6,437 bases of DNA. It comes from an uncultured Bacillota bacterium (GTDB taxonomy: Bacteria; Bacillota; Clostridia; Peptostreptococcales; Anaerovoracaceae). Shown here piece after piece: positions 1 to 5,769 of this stretch. Numbering within the stretch: position 1 is the stretch's first letter; every line of letters starts with the position of its first letter. The stretch is taken from positions 1 to 6,437 of the forward strand of contig CAMJRV010000141.1 in the NCBI GenBank assembly GCA_946408315.1, written 5' to 3'. The translations under genes and the position numbers were made by a program. The notes under the pieces were generated by a model that ran no database searches, was not told the origin of the DNA, and saw only the letters and a list, made by a program, of their open reading frames with translations.

Positions 1-1
1 A

Positions 2-124
2 GCATATCTGAAAAAGCAGGGCAGGTTCCACCACATGTTTGAAGAAGGAAACGAATGGATGATCCAAGAGGTCCAGAAATTTGTCGACGATAAATGGGAA
101 TCTCTTCTGGCAAAATGCAGATAG
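2..124 (+). CDS. porB: 2-oxoacid:ferredoxin oxidoreductase, beta subunit (C-terminal fragment)
   Basis: Only the last 40 codons lie in the window; the gene enters from the left edge and ends at TAG 122-124. The visible tail contains YLKKQGRFHHMF followed by an amphipathic stretch, IQEVQKFVDDKWESLL. From memory, this Y-L-x-x-Q-G-R-F-x-H pattern and the closing I-Q-x-x-V-D-x-x-W helix match the C-terminus of the thiamine-diphosphate-binding beta subunit of pyruvate (or another 2-oxoacid) ferredoxin oxidoreductases. Those cytoplasmic enzymes decarboxylate 2-oxoacids oxidatively to acyl-CoA and reduce ferredoxin in anaerobes. No catalytic residues are visible in this piece. A 2-ketoisovalerate or indolepyruvate-type paralogue cannot be excluded, so the symbol is provisional. 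No terminator separates it from the next gene, which starts 33 nt downstream, so co-transcription is possible. Confidence 0.62.
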   Translation, partial: AYLKKQGRFHHMFEEGNEWMIQEVQKFVDDKWESLLAKCR

Positions 125-157
125 GAGACATATTCTGATTCTGAGGTGATCTTAGAT

Positions 158-811
158 ATGAATTGTGAACCTGTTGAAGTTTGTAAAATCGTGATCGAAA
201 AAACCCTGGACTTCCTGGATGTTCCGATGGTTCGTTACCGGATCGAATATCCGAGGTTCTGGCAGCCCCAATATCAGGAGGGGCTGGATGAAATCAACGA
301 ATACTACCGGGCGCGGGCAAAGGAGCTGCAGCGAAAATATGAGACAGAACTGTTTCAGGAAGCGGTCGGCCAGTATGATGACAGCAAAAAAAACGGATAT
401 CCGTTTCACATGTATGAAGCGATTTCCACCTATGAAATTACCTATAACGGGAATTGCCTGCTGAGCTTGTTTTCCGACGAGTACGTATATTCCGGAGGAG
501 CTCACGGGAATACCGTCAGGACGTCCGAAACCTGGGATATCAGAGACGGGAGCATGATCGACCTGTTTCAGTTTTCTTCCGATCCCGCCGCGTTTCAGGC
601 GAGGATTCTGGAAAACATAAAAGCGCAGATCGCCCAGCAGGCAGAGGGCGGTGAAAGTACGTTCTTCGACAATTATGCTCAGTTGGTCGTCGAGAACTTT
701 AATCCGAAGAGCTTTTACGTGACTCCCCAGGGAATCGTCATTTACTATCAGCAATATGATATTGCGCCCTATTCCAGCGGAATTCCCCAATTTCTGATCC
801 CGATGAGATAA
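158..811 (+). CDS. DUF4163/DUF3298 domain protein (RsiV-like fold), no signal peptide
   Basis: The protein has 217 residues of unknown function. The C-terminal half carries the DUF3298 hallmark: D-E-Y-x-Y-S-G-G-A-H-G at about residues 107-117, then a region ending in F-Y-V-T-P-Q-G-I-V-I-Y-Y-Q-Q-Y-D-I-A-P-Y. The N-terminal half (about 25-105) fits the DUF4163 partner domain. In known relatives these domains sit outside the membrane, for example in RsiV, the lysozyme-sensing anti-sigma factor of Bacillus, or in lipoproteins. Here I see no signal peptide, lipobox or membrane segment, so the protein is predicted to be cytoplasmic. The ATG at 158 is chosen because GAGGTGAT at 143-150 is a near-perfect Shine-Dalgarno sequence with good spacing. 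The upstream in-frame GTG at 146 lies inside that element. It follows the oxidoreductase gene by 33 nt and is followed by the 902-946 terminator. The family call is fairly sure; the role is unknown. Confidence 0.8.
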   Translation: MNCEPVEVCKIVIEKTLDFLDVPMVRYRIEYPRFWQPQYQEGLDEINEYYRARAKELQRKYETELFQEAVGQYDDSKKNGYPFHMYEAISTYEITYNGNCLLSLFSDEYVYSGGAHGNTVRTSETWDIRDGSMIDLFQFSSDPAAFQARILENIKAQIAQQAEGGESTFFDNYAQLVVENFNPKSFYVTPQGIVIYYQQYDIAPYSSGIPQFLIPMR

Positions 812-826
812 GCGGAGAAAATAGGT

Positions 827-855
827 TTGACATGGGGTATGCCAAATGCTACTAT
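827..855 (+). promoter_or_regulatory. SigA-like promoter of a possible small RNA
   Basis: A perfect -35 TTGACA (827-832) is followed after 17 bp by TACTAT (850-855, four of six matches). It lies just after the DUF3298 stop codon and points toward a hairpin and terminator with no supported ORF between them. The alternative -10 TATAAA at 853-858 would give a 20-bp spacer, which is less likely. Activity is inferred. Confidence 0.4.
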
Positions 856-861
856 AAACAT

Positions 862-946
862 AAGAGGTGCTACCGGTAAACGGTTAGCCCGAAGTTAGTT
901 TAAATAAACCGCGTGTTTTTCAGGCAAGGCGGTTTATTTCTTTTTT
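862..946 (+). ncRNA. Candidate small RNA ending in an intrinsic terminator
   Basis: About 85 nt would be made from the TTGACA-17-TACTAT promoter just upstream. The segment contains a small stem, GCTACCG (869-875) with CGGTTAGC (881-888, one bulged base) around a GTAAA loop. A single-stranded stretch follows, and then the strong terminator at 902-946. No ORF with a ribosome-binding site is present. The promoter-hairpin-terminator arrangement resembles short antisense antitoxin RNAs of Gram-positive type I systems, but no toxin ORF is visible on either strand here. It could equally be only the terminator region of the upstream operon. The 5' end is a guess from promoter spacing. Confidence 0.35.
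902..946 (+). terminator. Intrinsic terminator
   Basis: A perfect 11-bp stem, AAATAAACCGC (902-912) with GCGGTTTATTT (929-939), encloses a 16-nt loop and is followed by CTTTTTT (940-946). It should end transcription of the oxidoreductase/DUF3298 operon and any small RNA. Read from the other strand the 3' arm ends in TTTATTT but has no long T-run, so it may stop the convergent gdx transcript only weakly. No better gdx terminator is visible. Confidence 0.8.
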
Positions 947-995
947 GTGACATAAATTTCTAGTTGATAGAGGGTCCTTTCGGCCATTCTATTTT

Positions 996-1316
996 TTAAT
1001 TGGAAGAGAGAAACTTCAGTCCGGCGATGCCGGTAATGATCAGCGCGATGCAGACCAGACGGGCCGCGTCCATCGGCTCTTTAAATAGAATAATACCGAA
1101 AATCGCGGTGCCGATGGTGCCGATGCCGGTCCATATCGCATAGGCCGTTCCCAGGGGAAGATTCTTTAACGCCAGCGATAGAAAATAAAAGCTGGCGATC
1201 ATCCCAAGGACCGTCAACACGCTCGGGACCAGTCGTGTAAACCCGTGGGAATACTTCAGCCCCAGCGCCCAAAACACCTCGAAGCCGCCTGCCGTCAATA
1301 AAAGAAGCCATTGCAT
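996..1316 (-). CDS. gdx: Guanidinium/H+ antiporter Gdx (SMR family, formerly SugE-type)
   Basis: The 106-residue length and four hydrophobic helices are standard for small multidrug resistance transporters, which act as antiparallel dimers in the inner membrane and exchange a cation for protons. Residues characteristic of the guanidinium-exporter branch are present: the coupling glutamate E13, W16, the L-K-Y-S-H-G-F-T loop after helix 1 (20-27), S42, and G-T-A-Y-A-I-W-T-G-I-G (56-66) with Y59 and W62. The last helix is preceded by F-K-E-P (78-81). The start at 1316 is chosen because AAGGAGGT (1332 to 1325) lies 8 nt upstream. The in-frame ATG at 1340 would place that Shine-Dalgarno sequence inside the coding region. 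The leader carries a guanidine-I riboswitch, which strongly supports guanidinium as the substrate over quaternary ammonium drugs. Confidence 0.93.
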   Translation of the reverse strand: MQWLLLLTAGGFEVFWALGLKYSHGFTRLVPSVLTVLGMIASFYFLSLALKNLPLGTAYAIWTGIGTIGTAIFGIILFKEPMDAARLVCIALIITGIAGLKFLSSN

Positions 1317-1360
1317 AATCCTGTACCTCCTTGTACACATAGCCGTTTTACCGCATAAGA

Positions 1361-1378
1361 GGAGGCTGCGCCGCCTCC
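1361..1378 (-). promoter_or_regulatory. Hairpin between riboswitch terminator and gdx start, possible ribosome-site occluder
   Basis: A 6-bp GC-rich stem (GGAGGC 1361-1366 with GCCTCC 1373-1378) has a 6-nt loop and no T-run, so it is not a terminator. On the minus-strand RNA, CCTCCT within this segment is also perfectly complementary to AGGAGG of the gdx Shine-Dalgarno sequence (about 1331 to 1326). The leader could therefore fold so as to hide or expose the ribosome-binding site. The pairing is seen; its function is inferred. Confidence 0.3.
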
Positions 1379-1386
1379 GACCACAT

Positions 1387-1428
1387 AAAAAAAAGCCTGG
1401 GAAGATATTGAAACATATCTCCCAGGCT
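1387..1428 (-). terminator. Riboswitch-controlled intrinsic terminator of gdx
   Basis: On the minus strand, AGCCTGGGAGATAT (1428 to 1415) pairs with ATATCTTCCCAGGCT (1408 to 1394, one bulge) around a 6-nt loop, followed by eight U residues (1394 to 1387). The 5' arm is the conserved 3' edge of the guanidine-I aptamer. Ligand binding and terminator formation are therefore mutually exclusive, which is the layout of an ON switch: guanidine bound, transcription continues. Confidence 0.9.
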
Positions 1429-1512
1429 TTTATCCTTCCGTGTATACAGTGAAACTGTACGTTTTATCTCGGACCAGTCCAGCCGCGAAAGACGGCTGCG
1501 GAACCCTATAAA
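1418..1512 (-). promoter_or_regulatory. Guanidine-I riboswitch (ykkC RNA)
   Basis: Read on the minus strand, the leader contains the conserved blocks of the ykkC/guanidine-I aptamer in order: TAGGGTTCCGC (about 1508 to 1498), a stem CAGCCG/CGGCTG, then GGACTGGTCCGAGA (about 1481 to 1468). A GTACAGT/ACTGTATAC stem follows, then ACACGG, and finally GGATAAAAGCCTGGGAGA, which runs to about 1418. The class binds free guanidinium and usually controls guanidine exporters or guanidine-degrading enzymes; the downstream gene here is the exporter gdx. The aptamer edges are approximate because they were set by eye. Confidence 0.93.
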
Positions 1513-1517
1513 ACCAA

Positions 1518-1566
1518 ATTATTTACTTAACTATTTAATCCTATCAAAATTCTCCGGAACTGTCAA
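1518..1566 (-). promoter_or_regulatory. Promoter(s) for riboswitch-gdx transcript
   Basis: Two overlapping candidates read leftward. One is TTGATA (1547 to 1542), 18 bp, AATAAT (1523 to 1518), which would start transcription just before the aptamer. The other is a perfect TTGACA (1566 to 1561, overlapping the end of the symporter gene), 17 bp, TAGGAT (1543 to 1538). The first places the transcript start nearest the aptamer edge and is preferred. No terminator lies between the symporter stop codon and the riboswitch. Confidence 0.5.
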
Positions 1567-2987
1567 ACGATTCTTTCCAGCCCCGTTTTATCGTAGCTCC
1601 CGGTTTTCTCTTTCTGAACCAGGGCCTGCTGAACCAATTCGTATTTGCTTTTCGTGATCGGGAAAAGCAGAAGCATTGCCGCGCCGATGAACAGCAGGAT
1701 GCTGGGGATCACCGTCTGTAAGGTCGAGATTGCACCGAGGGCCTGTTCTGTCTGGGTCTCTGCCGCTGCATTGAAGCCGTTGAGCTGGAGGAACCAGCCC
1801 ATTAAGAACACGGCGATGGCCGATCCGACCTGCTGTGTTATGGATTGCAGTGAGATCAGGGCTCCTTCATATCTCTTTCCGGTATTGAGCTCGACCACCT
1901 CCGCAACATCATAAAGCGTCGCCGAGATGAGCTGCCAGTAGCTTGCGTTTGAAATTACGTAAGCGACGGAAAGGGCGATCAGCATATAGTAGCTGTCTAC
2001 TCCGATCACCCGTAAGAGAAGGATCAACACACCCGACACGCAGAAGAGGAGAATAAAAGCCTTCCGCTTATCCAGCTTCTGAGCGATGAGATTGATGACC
2101 GGCGCCATGGGTATGGCGATGATGAACATGATTGCCATGATGGTCGGGACGTAAACATCGGCGGACATATTCAGCTTGTAGATGATAAAGAACGCCAGGT
2201 TGCTTGCAAAGATAGAATTGACGATGATAAAGCATATGATCGCAAAGATCAGATATTTTGTCGGCTTTGCCTTTAGAACCTCGAAATAGTCTTTCAGGAG
2301 ATTCGGCTTGCCGACCTCCTGAGAACGGTCGATGATTAGTTCTCTCCCCTTTGTTACGGCGACCATGCTCCCGATGGCAATGGCGGAGGCCCCTGCGAAG
2401 ATCGCTGCGGTAAGGGTCCAGGATGTGGCTTCACTCCGGCCGAATACGACGAAGGCGCCTATGAGCATCAAGGGGAAAACAGAGCCGCAGAAATTTCCGA
2501 TTTGTGTACTGACCGCCGCATAGGCCCGGATGCTGGTCCGTTCCGCATAATCGCTGGTGATCTCTGCGCCCAATGCCGTGTAGGGGACGAAGAAGGAGCA
2601 GTAGGCGATCCAAAATACGATGGCGGAACAGCCATAATACAGGATTGCCGAAGTTCCGGAAAGGCCCGGAGAGGAATAAAGGGCGACAAAAGAAACAAAC
2701 ATGAAAGGAATGGCTACCTTAACGAAGGGCCTTCTCCTTCCCGTTTTGGATTTGCTGTTATCGGAAAAGTAACCGATAAAAAGTGTGGCGACCGCGCTGG
2801 CAAAAAGTGCCGCGGACGATATGGTGCCTGCCGTGCCCGCATCAAGCTTGGCAACCGTTGTGAGATAGAGCATTAAATAAACGACCATGATGGCGTATAC
2901 GAGGGCATCGCCGGTTGACGCAATGCCGTATCCGAACTTTACCCCTAAGGTGACAGGTTTTCGTTCAAGCGTTTGCTGCTTACTCAT
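1563..2987 (-). CDS. GPH-family (MelB-like) cation symporter, MFS superfamily
   Basis: The protein has 474 residues and about twelve hydrophobic helices, the usual size for glycoside-pentoside-hexuronide:cation symporters of the inner membrane. Family signatures are visible: the loop 2-3 motif G-Y-F-S-D-N-x-x-S-K-T-G-R-R-R-P-F (72-88), V-P-Y-T-A-L-G-A-E-I-T-x-D-Y-x-E-R (134-150), and the second-half motif Y-D-V-A-E-x-V-E-L-N-T-G-K-R-Y-E-G (359-375). These motifs define the family but not the substrate; members carry sugars, glycosides, uronates and other small molecules with Na+ or H+. The start ATG at 2987-2985 has AAGGAG at 3000 to 2995, 7 nt away. It is divergent from the YtcJ-like amidohydrolase across a 346-bp regulatory region, suggesting joint use of one substrate. 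On the other side its stop lies about 50 nt before the guanidine riboswitch. Substrate unknown. Confidence 0.88.
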   Translation of the reverse strand: MSKQQTLERKPVTLGVKFGYGIASTGDALVYAIMVVYLMLYLTTVAKLDAGTAGTISSAALFASAVATLFIGYFSDNSKSKTGRRRPFVKVAIPFMFVSFVALYSSPGLSGTSAILYYGCSAIVFWIAYCSFFVPYTALGAEITSDYAERTSIRAYAAVSTQIGNFCGSVFPLMLIGAFVVFGRSEATSWTLTAAIFAGASAIAIGSMVAVTKGRELIIDRSQEVGKPNLLKDYFEVLKAKPTKYLIFAIICFIIVNSIFASNLAFFIIYKLNMSADVYVPTIMAIMFIIAIPMAPVINLIAQKLDKRKAFILLFCVSGVLILLLRVIGVDSYYMLIALSVAYVISNASYWQLISATLYDVAEVVELNTGKRYEGALISLQSITQQVGSAIAVFLMGWFLQLNGFNAAAETQTEQALGAISTLQTVIPSILLFIGAAMLLLFPITKSKYELVQQALVQKEKTGSYDKTGLERIV

Positions 2988-3061
2988 TTCTTTTCTCCTT
3001 TAAAATCATTAGAAATCATTTGCCTCTTTCTTTTGGGAAAATAAGATTAGAGATTTCCGTA

Positions 3062-3071
3062 GGACTGCACA
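3062..3071 (+). repeat. 10-bp direct repeat, copy 1
   Basis: GGACTGCACA occurs here and again at 3280-3289 in the same orientation, within the intergenic region between the divergent symporter and amidohydrolase genes. This copy overlaps the predicted transcription start of the symporter promoter. It could be a regulator half-site, but coincidence is possible for a 10-mer. Confidence 0.35.
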
Positions 3072-3076
3072 CCCTT

Positions 3077-3105
3077 ATGATAGCAAAATAGACGGAATAT
3101 TTAAA
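3077..3105 (-). promoter_or_regulatory. Extended -10 promoter of the symporter gene
   Basis: On the minus strand, TGC TATCAT (extended -10, hexamer 3082 to 3077, five of six matches) is preceded at 17 bp by TTTAAA (3105 to 3100, four of six). The predicted start near 3070 leaves a leader of about 80 nt before the symporter ATG. The leader shows no recognised riboswitch. Confidence 0.45.
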
Positions 3106-3133
3106 TTACTCGGAAAAGTAATAAATTGAGTAA
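3106..3133. promoter_or_regulatory. Dyad upstream of the symporter promoter, possible operator
   Basis: TTACT (3106-3110) and AGTAA (3117-3121) form an inverted repeat with a 6-bp gap. A third half-site, GAGTAA (3128-3133), is the exact reverse complement of TTACTC (3106-3111). The cluster sits immediately upstream of the symporter -35 region, where an activator or repressor such as the nearby LuxR-type protein could bind. The symmetry is seen; the regulator assignment is inferred. The rest of the 346-bp gap (to 3229) is AT-rich with no ORF or terminator that I can support. Confidence 0.3.
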
Positions 3134-3229
3134 ATTTGCAGTATGAAATAACAGTTTTTCGGTAATCCGTAACGGTTTTCTTCCCATGGCATACTGTCTT
3201 AATTCCTTCAAGATAACAGGGATTGATTA

Positions 3230-3258
3230 TTGAACGGAAGGGGAGGGAGCGGTATATT
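3230..3258 (+). promoter_or_regulatory. Promoter of the amidohydrolase gene
   Basis: TTGAAC (3230-3235) and TATATT (3253-3258) are separated by 17 bp. Transcription would begin near 3265 and give a leader of about 70 nt containing the second copy of the direct repeat. The -35 element is weak (four of six), which would fit activator dependence. Confidence 0.45.
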
Positions 3259-3279
3259 TAAACTAGTTTTCCGGCTATG

Positions 3280-3289
3280 GGACTGCACA
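3280..3289 (+). repeat. 10-bp direct repeat, copy 2
   Basis: This is the second GGACTGCACA, identical to 3062-3071. It lies about 15-25 bp after the predicted amidohydrolase transcription start, a position where a bound protein could block elongation. Confidence 0.35.
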
Positions 3290-3333
3290 AGTTTTCAGTA
3301 GCCAAAACAGACAGAAAGTGAAAAGGTATCGAT

Positions 3334-4968
3334 ATGAAAGCAGATATTATATTAAAGAGCAATGCCCTCTTTACCGGCCTGGAAGACCGGCCGTTTCAGG
3401 GCTCTGTGGCGATTGCCGGGAAGAGCGTTATTTACGTCGGGAGAGAAGACGTTCCGGCAAGCTGGGTTAATGAGGAAACAAAGATTTTTGATCTGGGAAA
3501 CAGGCTGATCGTTCCGGGCCTTTCCGACACTCACATTCATTATCTTCTTTCCGCAACCATATTGAGCGATTACTGCTGCAATCTCGTAGATTCCCAGTCG
3601 GAAGAAGAATGTGTGGAGCTGATGAGGGACTTTCGGGAGAAGAACCCCAAGCTTGACAAGCTCATTGGTTTTGGGTGGTTTCCGATCAACTGGACCGAGA
3701 GCGCGGTACCCCATGCGCTGCCTACCAGGAAGAGTCTTGACGCGGCGTTTCCTGACATTCCCGTATATCTTCTGATGGCGGATTGCCACACCTTCTGGTG
3801 CAATACGAAAGCCCTGAAGATCTGCAATATCCATAAGGACATAGAGTATTCCTTCGGATATCTGGGACTGGATGAGAGTGGAGAGCCTAACGGCATTCTT
3901 TCCGAGCTGGAGCTCATGGCCCCCTGCTTTAATCAGTTTTATGATTTCCCGGATGAGATCTCCGAAGCGATGCAGCAGAACCTCTTAAACGAGCTTGCGA
4001 GGCTGGGGCTGACGTCGTTTACGGACGTGGCGGAATGCACCGTGCTCAGCGGGGATTCCCAGGATCTGAAGAAAATCAAGTCGATGGAAGCAAAGGGGAA
4101 GCTGACGGCCAGGGCCAATGTCTATCCGAGCCTTGGAATTACCGGAGACCTGTCCCTTCAGAAAGCGATGCGCCGGAACTACAGCAGCGATATGGTCAAA
4201 ATCCCGGGGCTGAAACAGTTTTTCGACGGGGTCACATCCACATATACCGCGTCTCTCATAGAACCGTATCAGGATAAGCCTGAAACGGAGGGACAGATGA
4301 ACTACGATGAAATGATCTTCGATCATTGTATCGTCGAAGCAAATCAGGCAGGCTTCGGTATCAAAATTCACTGCATCGGGGATTATGCGGTCAGAAAAGG
4401 ACTGGATATCTTTGAGCATTCCAAGAACGTCAATGCAAATTACAAGGAGTGCCGAAACTCCATAGAGCATATCGAAAGTCTTCATTACAGCGACATTCCG
4501 AGATTTCGCCAGCTTAACGTTACCGCTTCCGTTCAGCCTGTCCATCTGCCCCTGGACGGCAATGAAAAAACCGAACGAATCGGTATGGAACGGTGTCGAT
4601 TTGAATGGCCGTTCCGCTCCATGATCGATATGGGCGCAAATCTTGCCTTCGGAACAGATTCTCCCGTGAGCGGCCTGAATCCGTATGAGAATATCTATGT
4701 GGCGGTTACGAGAAAGGACTTGGAGGGAGAAGAAACAGGGGTCAATCCGCAGGAAAAAATAACGGTAGCAGAAGCGCTGAAGGCGTATACGTACGGAAGC
4801 GCCTATTCCCATAACAGGGAAGACGAGCTGGGAACCCTTGCAGTGGGCAAGCTTGCAGACATAACGGTGATCGACAGGAATCTGTTTGACATCCCCGTTG
4901 AGGAAATTAAGGATTGCAAGGCGAGTCTTACCATTGTAAACGGAAAGATCGTTTATACGGATATTTAA
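3334..4968 (+). CDS. YtcJ-like metal-dependent amidohydrolase (Amidohydro_3 family)
   Basis: The protein has 544 residues, the usual length for this branch of the amidohydrolase superfamily, and is cytoplasmic with no signal peptide. In order it shows a beta-sandwich N-terminus; the metal-binding P-G-L-S-D-T-H-I-H (61-69, H67 and H69); the YtcJ-type D-C-H-T-F-W-C-N-T-K-A-L (150-161); K-Q-F-F-D-G (294-299); I-H-C-I-G-D (345-350, H346); S-I-E-H (376-379, H379); and the catalytic-Asp motif G-T-D-S-P-V (440-445, D442). The C-terminus G-x-L-A-V-G-K-L-A-D-I-T-V-I-D closes the sandwich domain. All expected metal and catalytic positions appear intact. Relatives hydrolyse C-N bonds (for example N-substituted formamides), but the substrate cannot be read from the sequence. 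The ribosome site is modest (AAAAGG at 3321-3326, 7 nt spacing). Divergence from the GPH symporter and convergence with a LuxR regulator suggest an uptake-and-hydrolysis module. Confidence 0.88.
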   Translation: MKADIILKSNALFTGLEDRPFQGSVAIAGKSVIYVGREDVPASWVNEETKIFDLGNRLIVPGLSDTHIHYLLSATILSDYCCNLVDSQSEEECVELMRDFREKNPKLDKLIGFGWFPINWTESAVPHALPTRKSLDAAFPDIPVYLLMADCHTFWCNTKALKICNIHKDIEYSFGYLGLDESGEPNGILSELELMAPCFNQFYDFPDEISEAMQQNLLNELARLGLTSFTDVAECTVLSGDSQDLKKIKSMEAKGKLTARANVYPSLGITGDLSLQKAMRRNYSSDMVKIPGLKQFFDGVTSTYTASLIEPYQDKPETEGQMNYDEMIFDHCIVEANQAGFGIKIHCIGDYAVRKGLDIFEHSKNVNANYKECRNSIEHIESLHYSDIPRFRQLNVTASVQPVHLPLDGNEKTERIGMERCRFEWPFRSMIDMGANLAFGTDSPVSGLNPYENIYVAVTRKDLEGEETGVNPQEKITVAEALKAYTYGSAYSHNREDELGTLAVGKLADITVIDRNLFDIPVEEIKDCKASLTIVNGKIVYTDI

Positions 4969-4978
4969 ACACGATCTT
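4945..4978. terminator. Weak hairpin at the convergent gene ends
   Basis: AAGATCGT (4945-4952) pairs perfectly with ACGATCTT (4971-4978); an alternative fold adds GTTTA/TAAAC with a 2-nt bulge. The amidohydrolase stop codon lies in the loop. There is no T-run on the plus side. On the minus side the hairpin is followed by TTTCCGTTT, so it might end the LuxR-gene transcript inefficiently. The space between the two convergent genes is only 36 nt and has no other terminator. Confidence 0.3.
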
Positions 4979-5004
4979 GCAGCAGGGGCCTTTCAATATG
5001 AGCT

Positions 5005-5763
5005 TTAAATCTGACCGATTTCGGAACAAAGCTTGAAAAGCTGACCCTTACTGTTCACATTCAGCTTTTTATAGATGTTGGACACATGCTTTTGAACGGT
5101 GAAATGGCTTACGTGCAAATAATCGGCCATTTCATCGTTGGAATAACGTTCCAGCATGAGCTGAAGGATTTCTATCTCTCTTGCCGTCAGATTGTACTCC
5201 GCGTAAAGCCGGATATCGGAGTCCGGCTTTTTTCTTTTATTTGCGCTGTAGTCCTGATAGAGCCGCAGCGCCAGATGATCCTTGATCAGCCTCAGCAAAA
5301 AGAGGTCGCGATCGCTGAAGTCAGGGCCCTGCTTTCCGCGGAACAACGTAGCGACGCCGAGGAAGGTTTCCGGGGTGGAAAGGCAAATCTGTACCGAATA
5401 ATACATGTCGTTGGGCTCGATCAGCTCCTTGAAATAGGGGCTTTGATTCCGCACCTCATCGATAAAATAGTCGCTTTCTCTGTACACCTCTGTTACGGAA
5501 TTGACGAACACGCTGTTCATATAGTCAAATTTATCGTAAGCCAGATAACTTTCCAGAAGCTGCTCGCTCATGCAATACCCGACGGGCCGGTCCATAAAAT
5601 GATCTTCGCCGGCGGCCGCAAGATAGAAAGAGGCTTTACTGCACTGCACGAGGTTAGGAATCAAATCGAGGAACGTTTTCCGCATTTCCTGATTGTCGTC
5701 AATGCTGTAAATATTATATAGTATTCTGCTGATCAGCACAGCTTCTCTTGCTCGTATTTCCAT
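5005..5763 (-). CDS. LuxR-family transcriptional regulator
   Basis: The protein has 252 residues. Its C-terminal part (about 188-248) is a clear LuxR/GerE helix-turn-helix: N-L-T-A-R-E-I-E-I-L at 191-200, then Y-S-N-D-E-M-A-D-Y-L-H-V-S and T-V-Q-K-H-V-S-N-I-Y-K-K-L for the recognition helix. The first 170 residues form an alpha/beta region that may be GAF-like; I see no receiver aspartate motif or autoinducer-binding signature, so the signal is unknown. It is convergent with the amidohydrolase and is the only regulator near the symporter/amidohydrolase pair, making it their likely controller. The ATG at 5763 has no Shine-Dalgarno sequence, and an in-frame TGA upstream excludes a longer start. 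Its promoter places +1 on this ATG, so translation is probably leaderless. M27, with AGGAA immediately before it, is a less attractive alternative. Confidence 0.88.
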   Translation of the reverse strand: MEIRAREAVLISRILYNIYSIDDNQEMRKTFLDLIPNLVQCSKASFYLAAAGEDHFMDRPVGYCMSEQLLESYLAYDKFDYMNSVFVNSVTEVYRESDYFIDEVRNQSPYFKELIEPNDMYYSVQICLSTPETFLGVATLFRGKQGPDFSDRDLFLLRLIKDHLALRLYQDYSANKRKKPDSDIRLYAEYNLTAREIEILQLMLERYSNDEMADYLHVSHFTVQKHVSNIYKKLNVNSKGQLFKLCSEIGQI

Positions 5764-5769
5764 ATCTGA

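Noticed and set aside
146..148. GTG start extending the DUF3298 protein by four residues
   Set aside because: The GTG is part of the GAGGTGAT ribosome-binding site that serves the ATG at 158.
152..790. Minus-strand 212-codon ORF opposite the DUF3298 gene
   Set aside because: It is a shadow of a well-supported gene; no family motif or ribosome site.
831..878. 15-codon ORF (ATG at 832) in the candidate small-RNA region
   Set aside because: It has no ribosome-binding site, overlaps the -10 region of the putative promoter, and its sequence is not recognised.
973..985. Small hairpin after gdx as its terminator
   Set aside because: It has only about four base pairs including a G-U and no T-run on the minus strand.
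1317..1340. Longer gdx start at 1340 adding eight residues
   Set aside because: It would bury the strong AAGGAGGT ribosome site inside the gene and extend past the normal SMR N-terminus; the family start is M-x-W-L at 1316.
3985..4812. Minus-strand 275-codon ORF inside the amidohydrolase gene
   Set aside because: It lies antisense to intact catalytic motifs, with no recognisable domain and low-plausibility composition.
5086..5721. Plus-strand 211-codon ORF opposite the LuxR gene
   Set aside because: It is antisense to a clear helix-turn-helix regulator and has no domain of its own.
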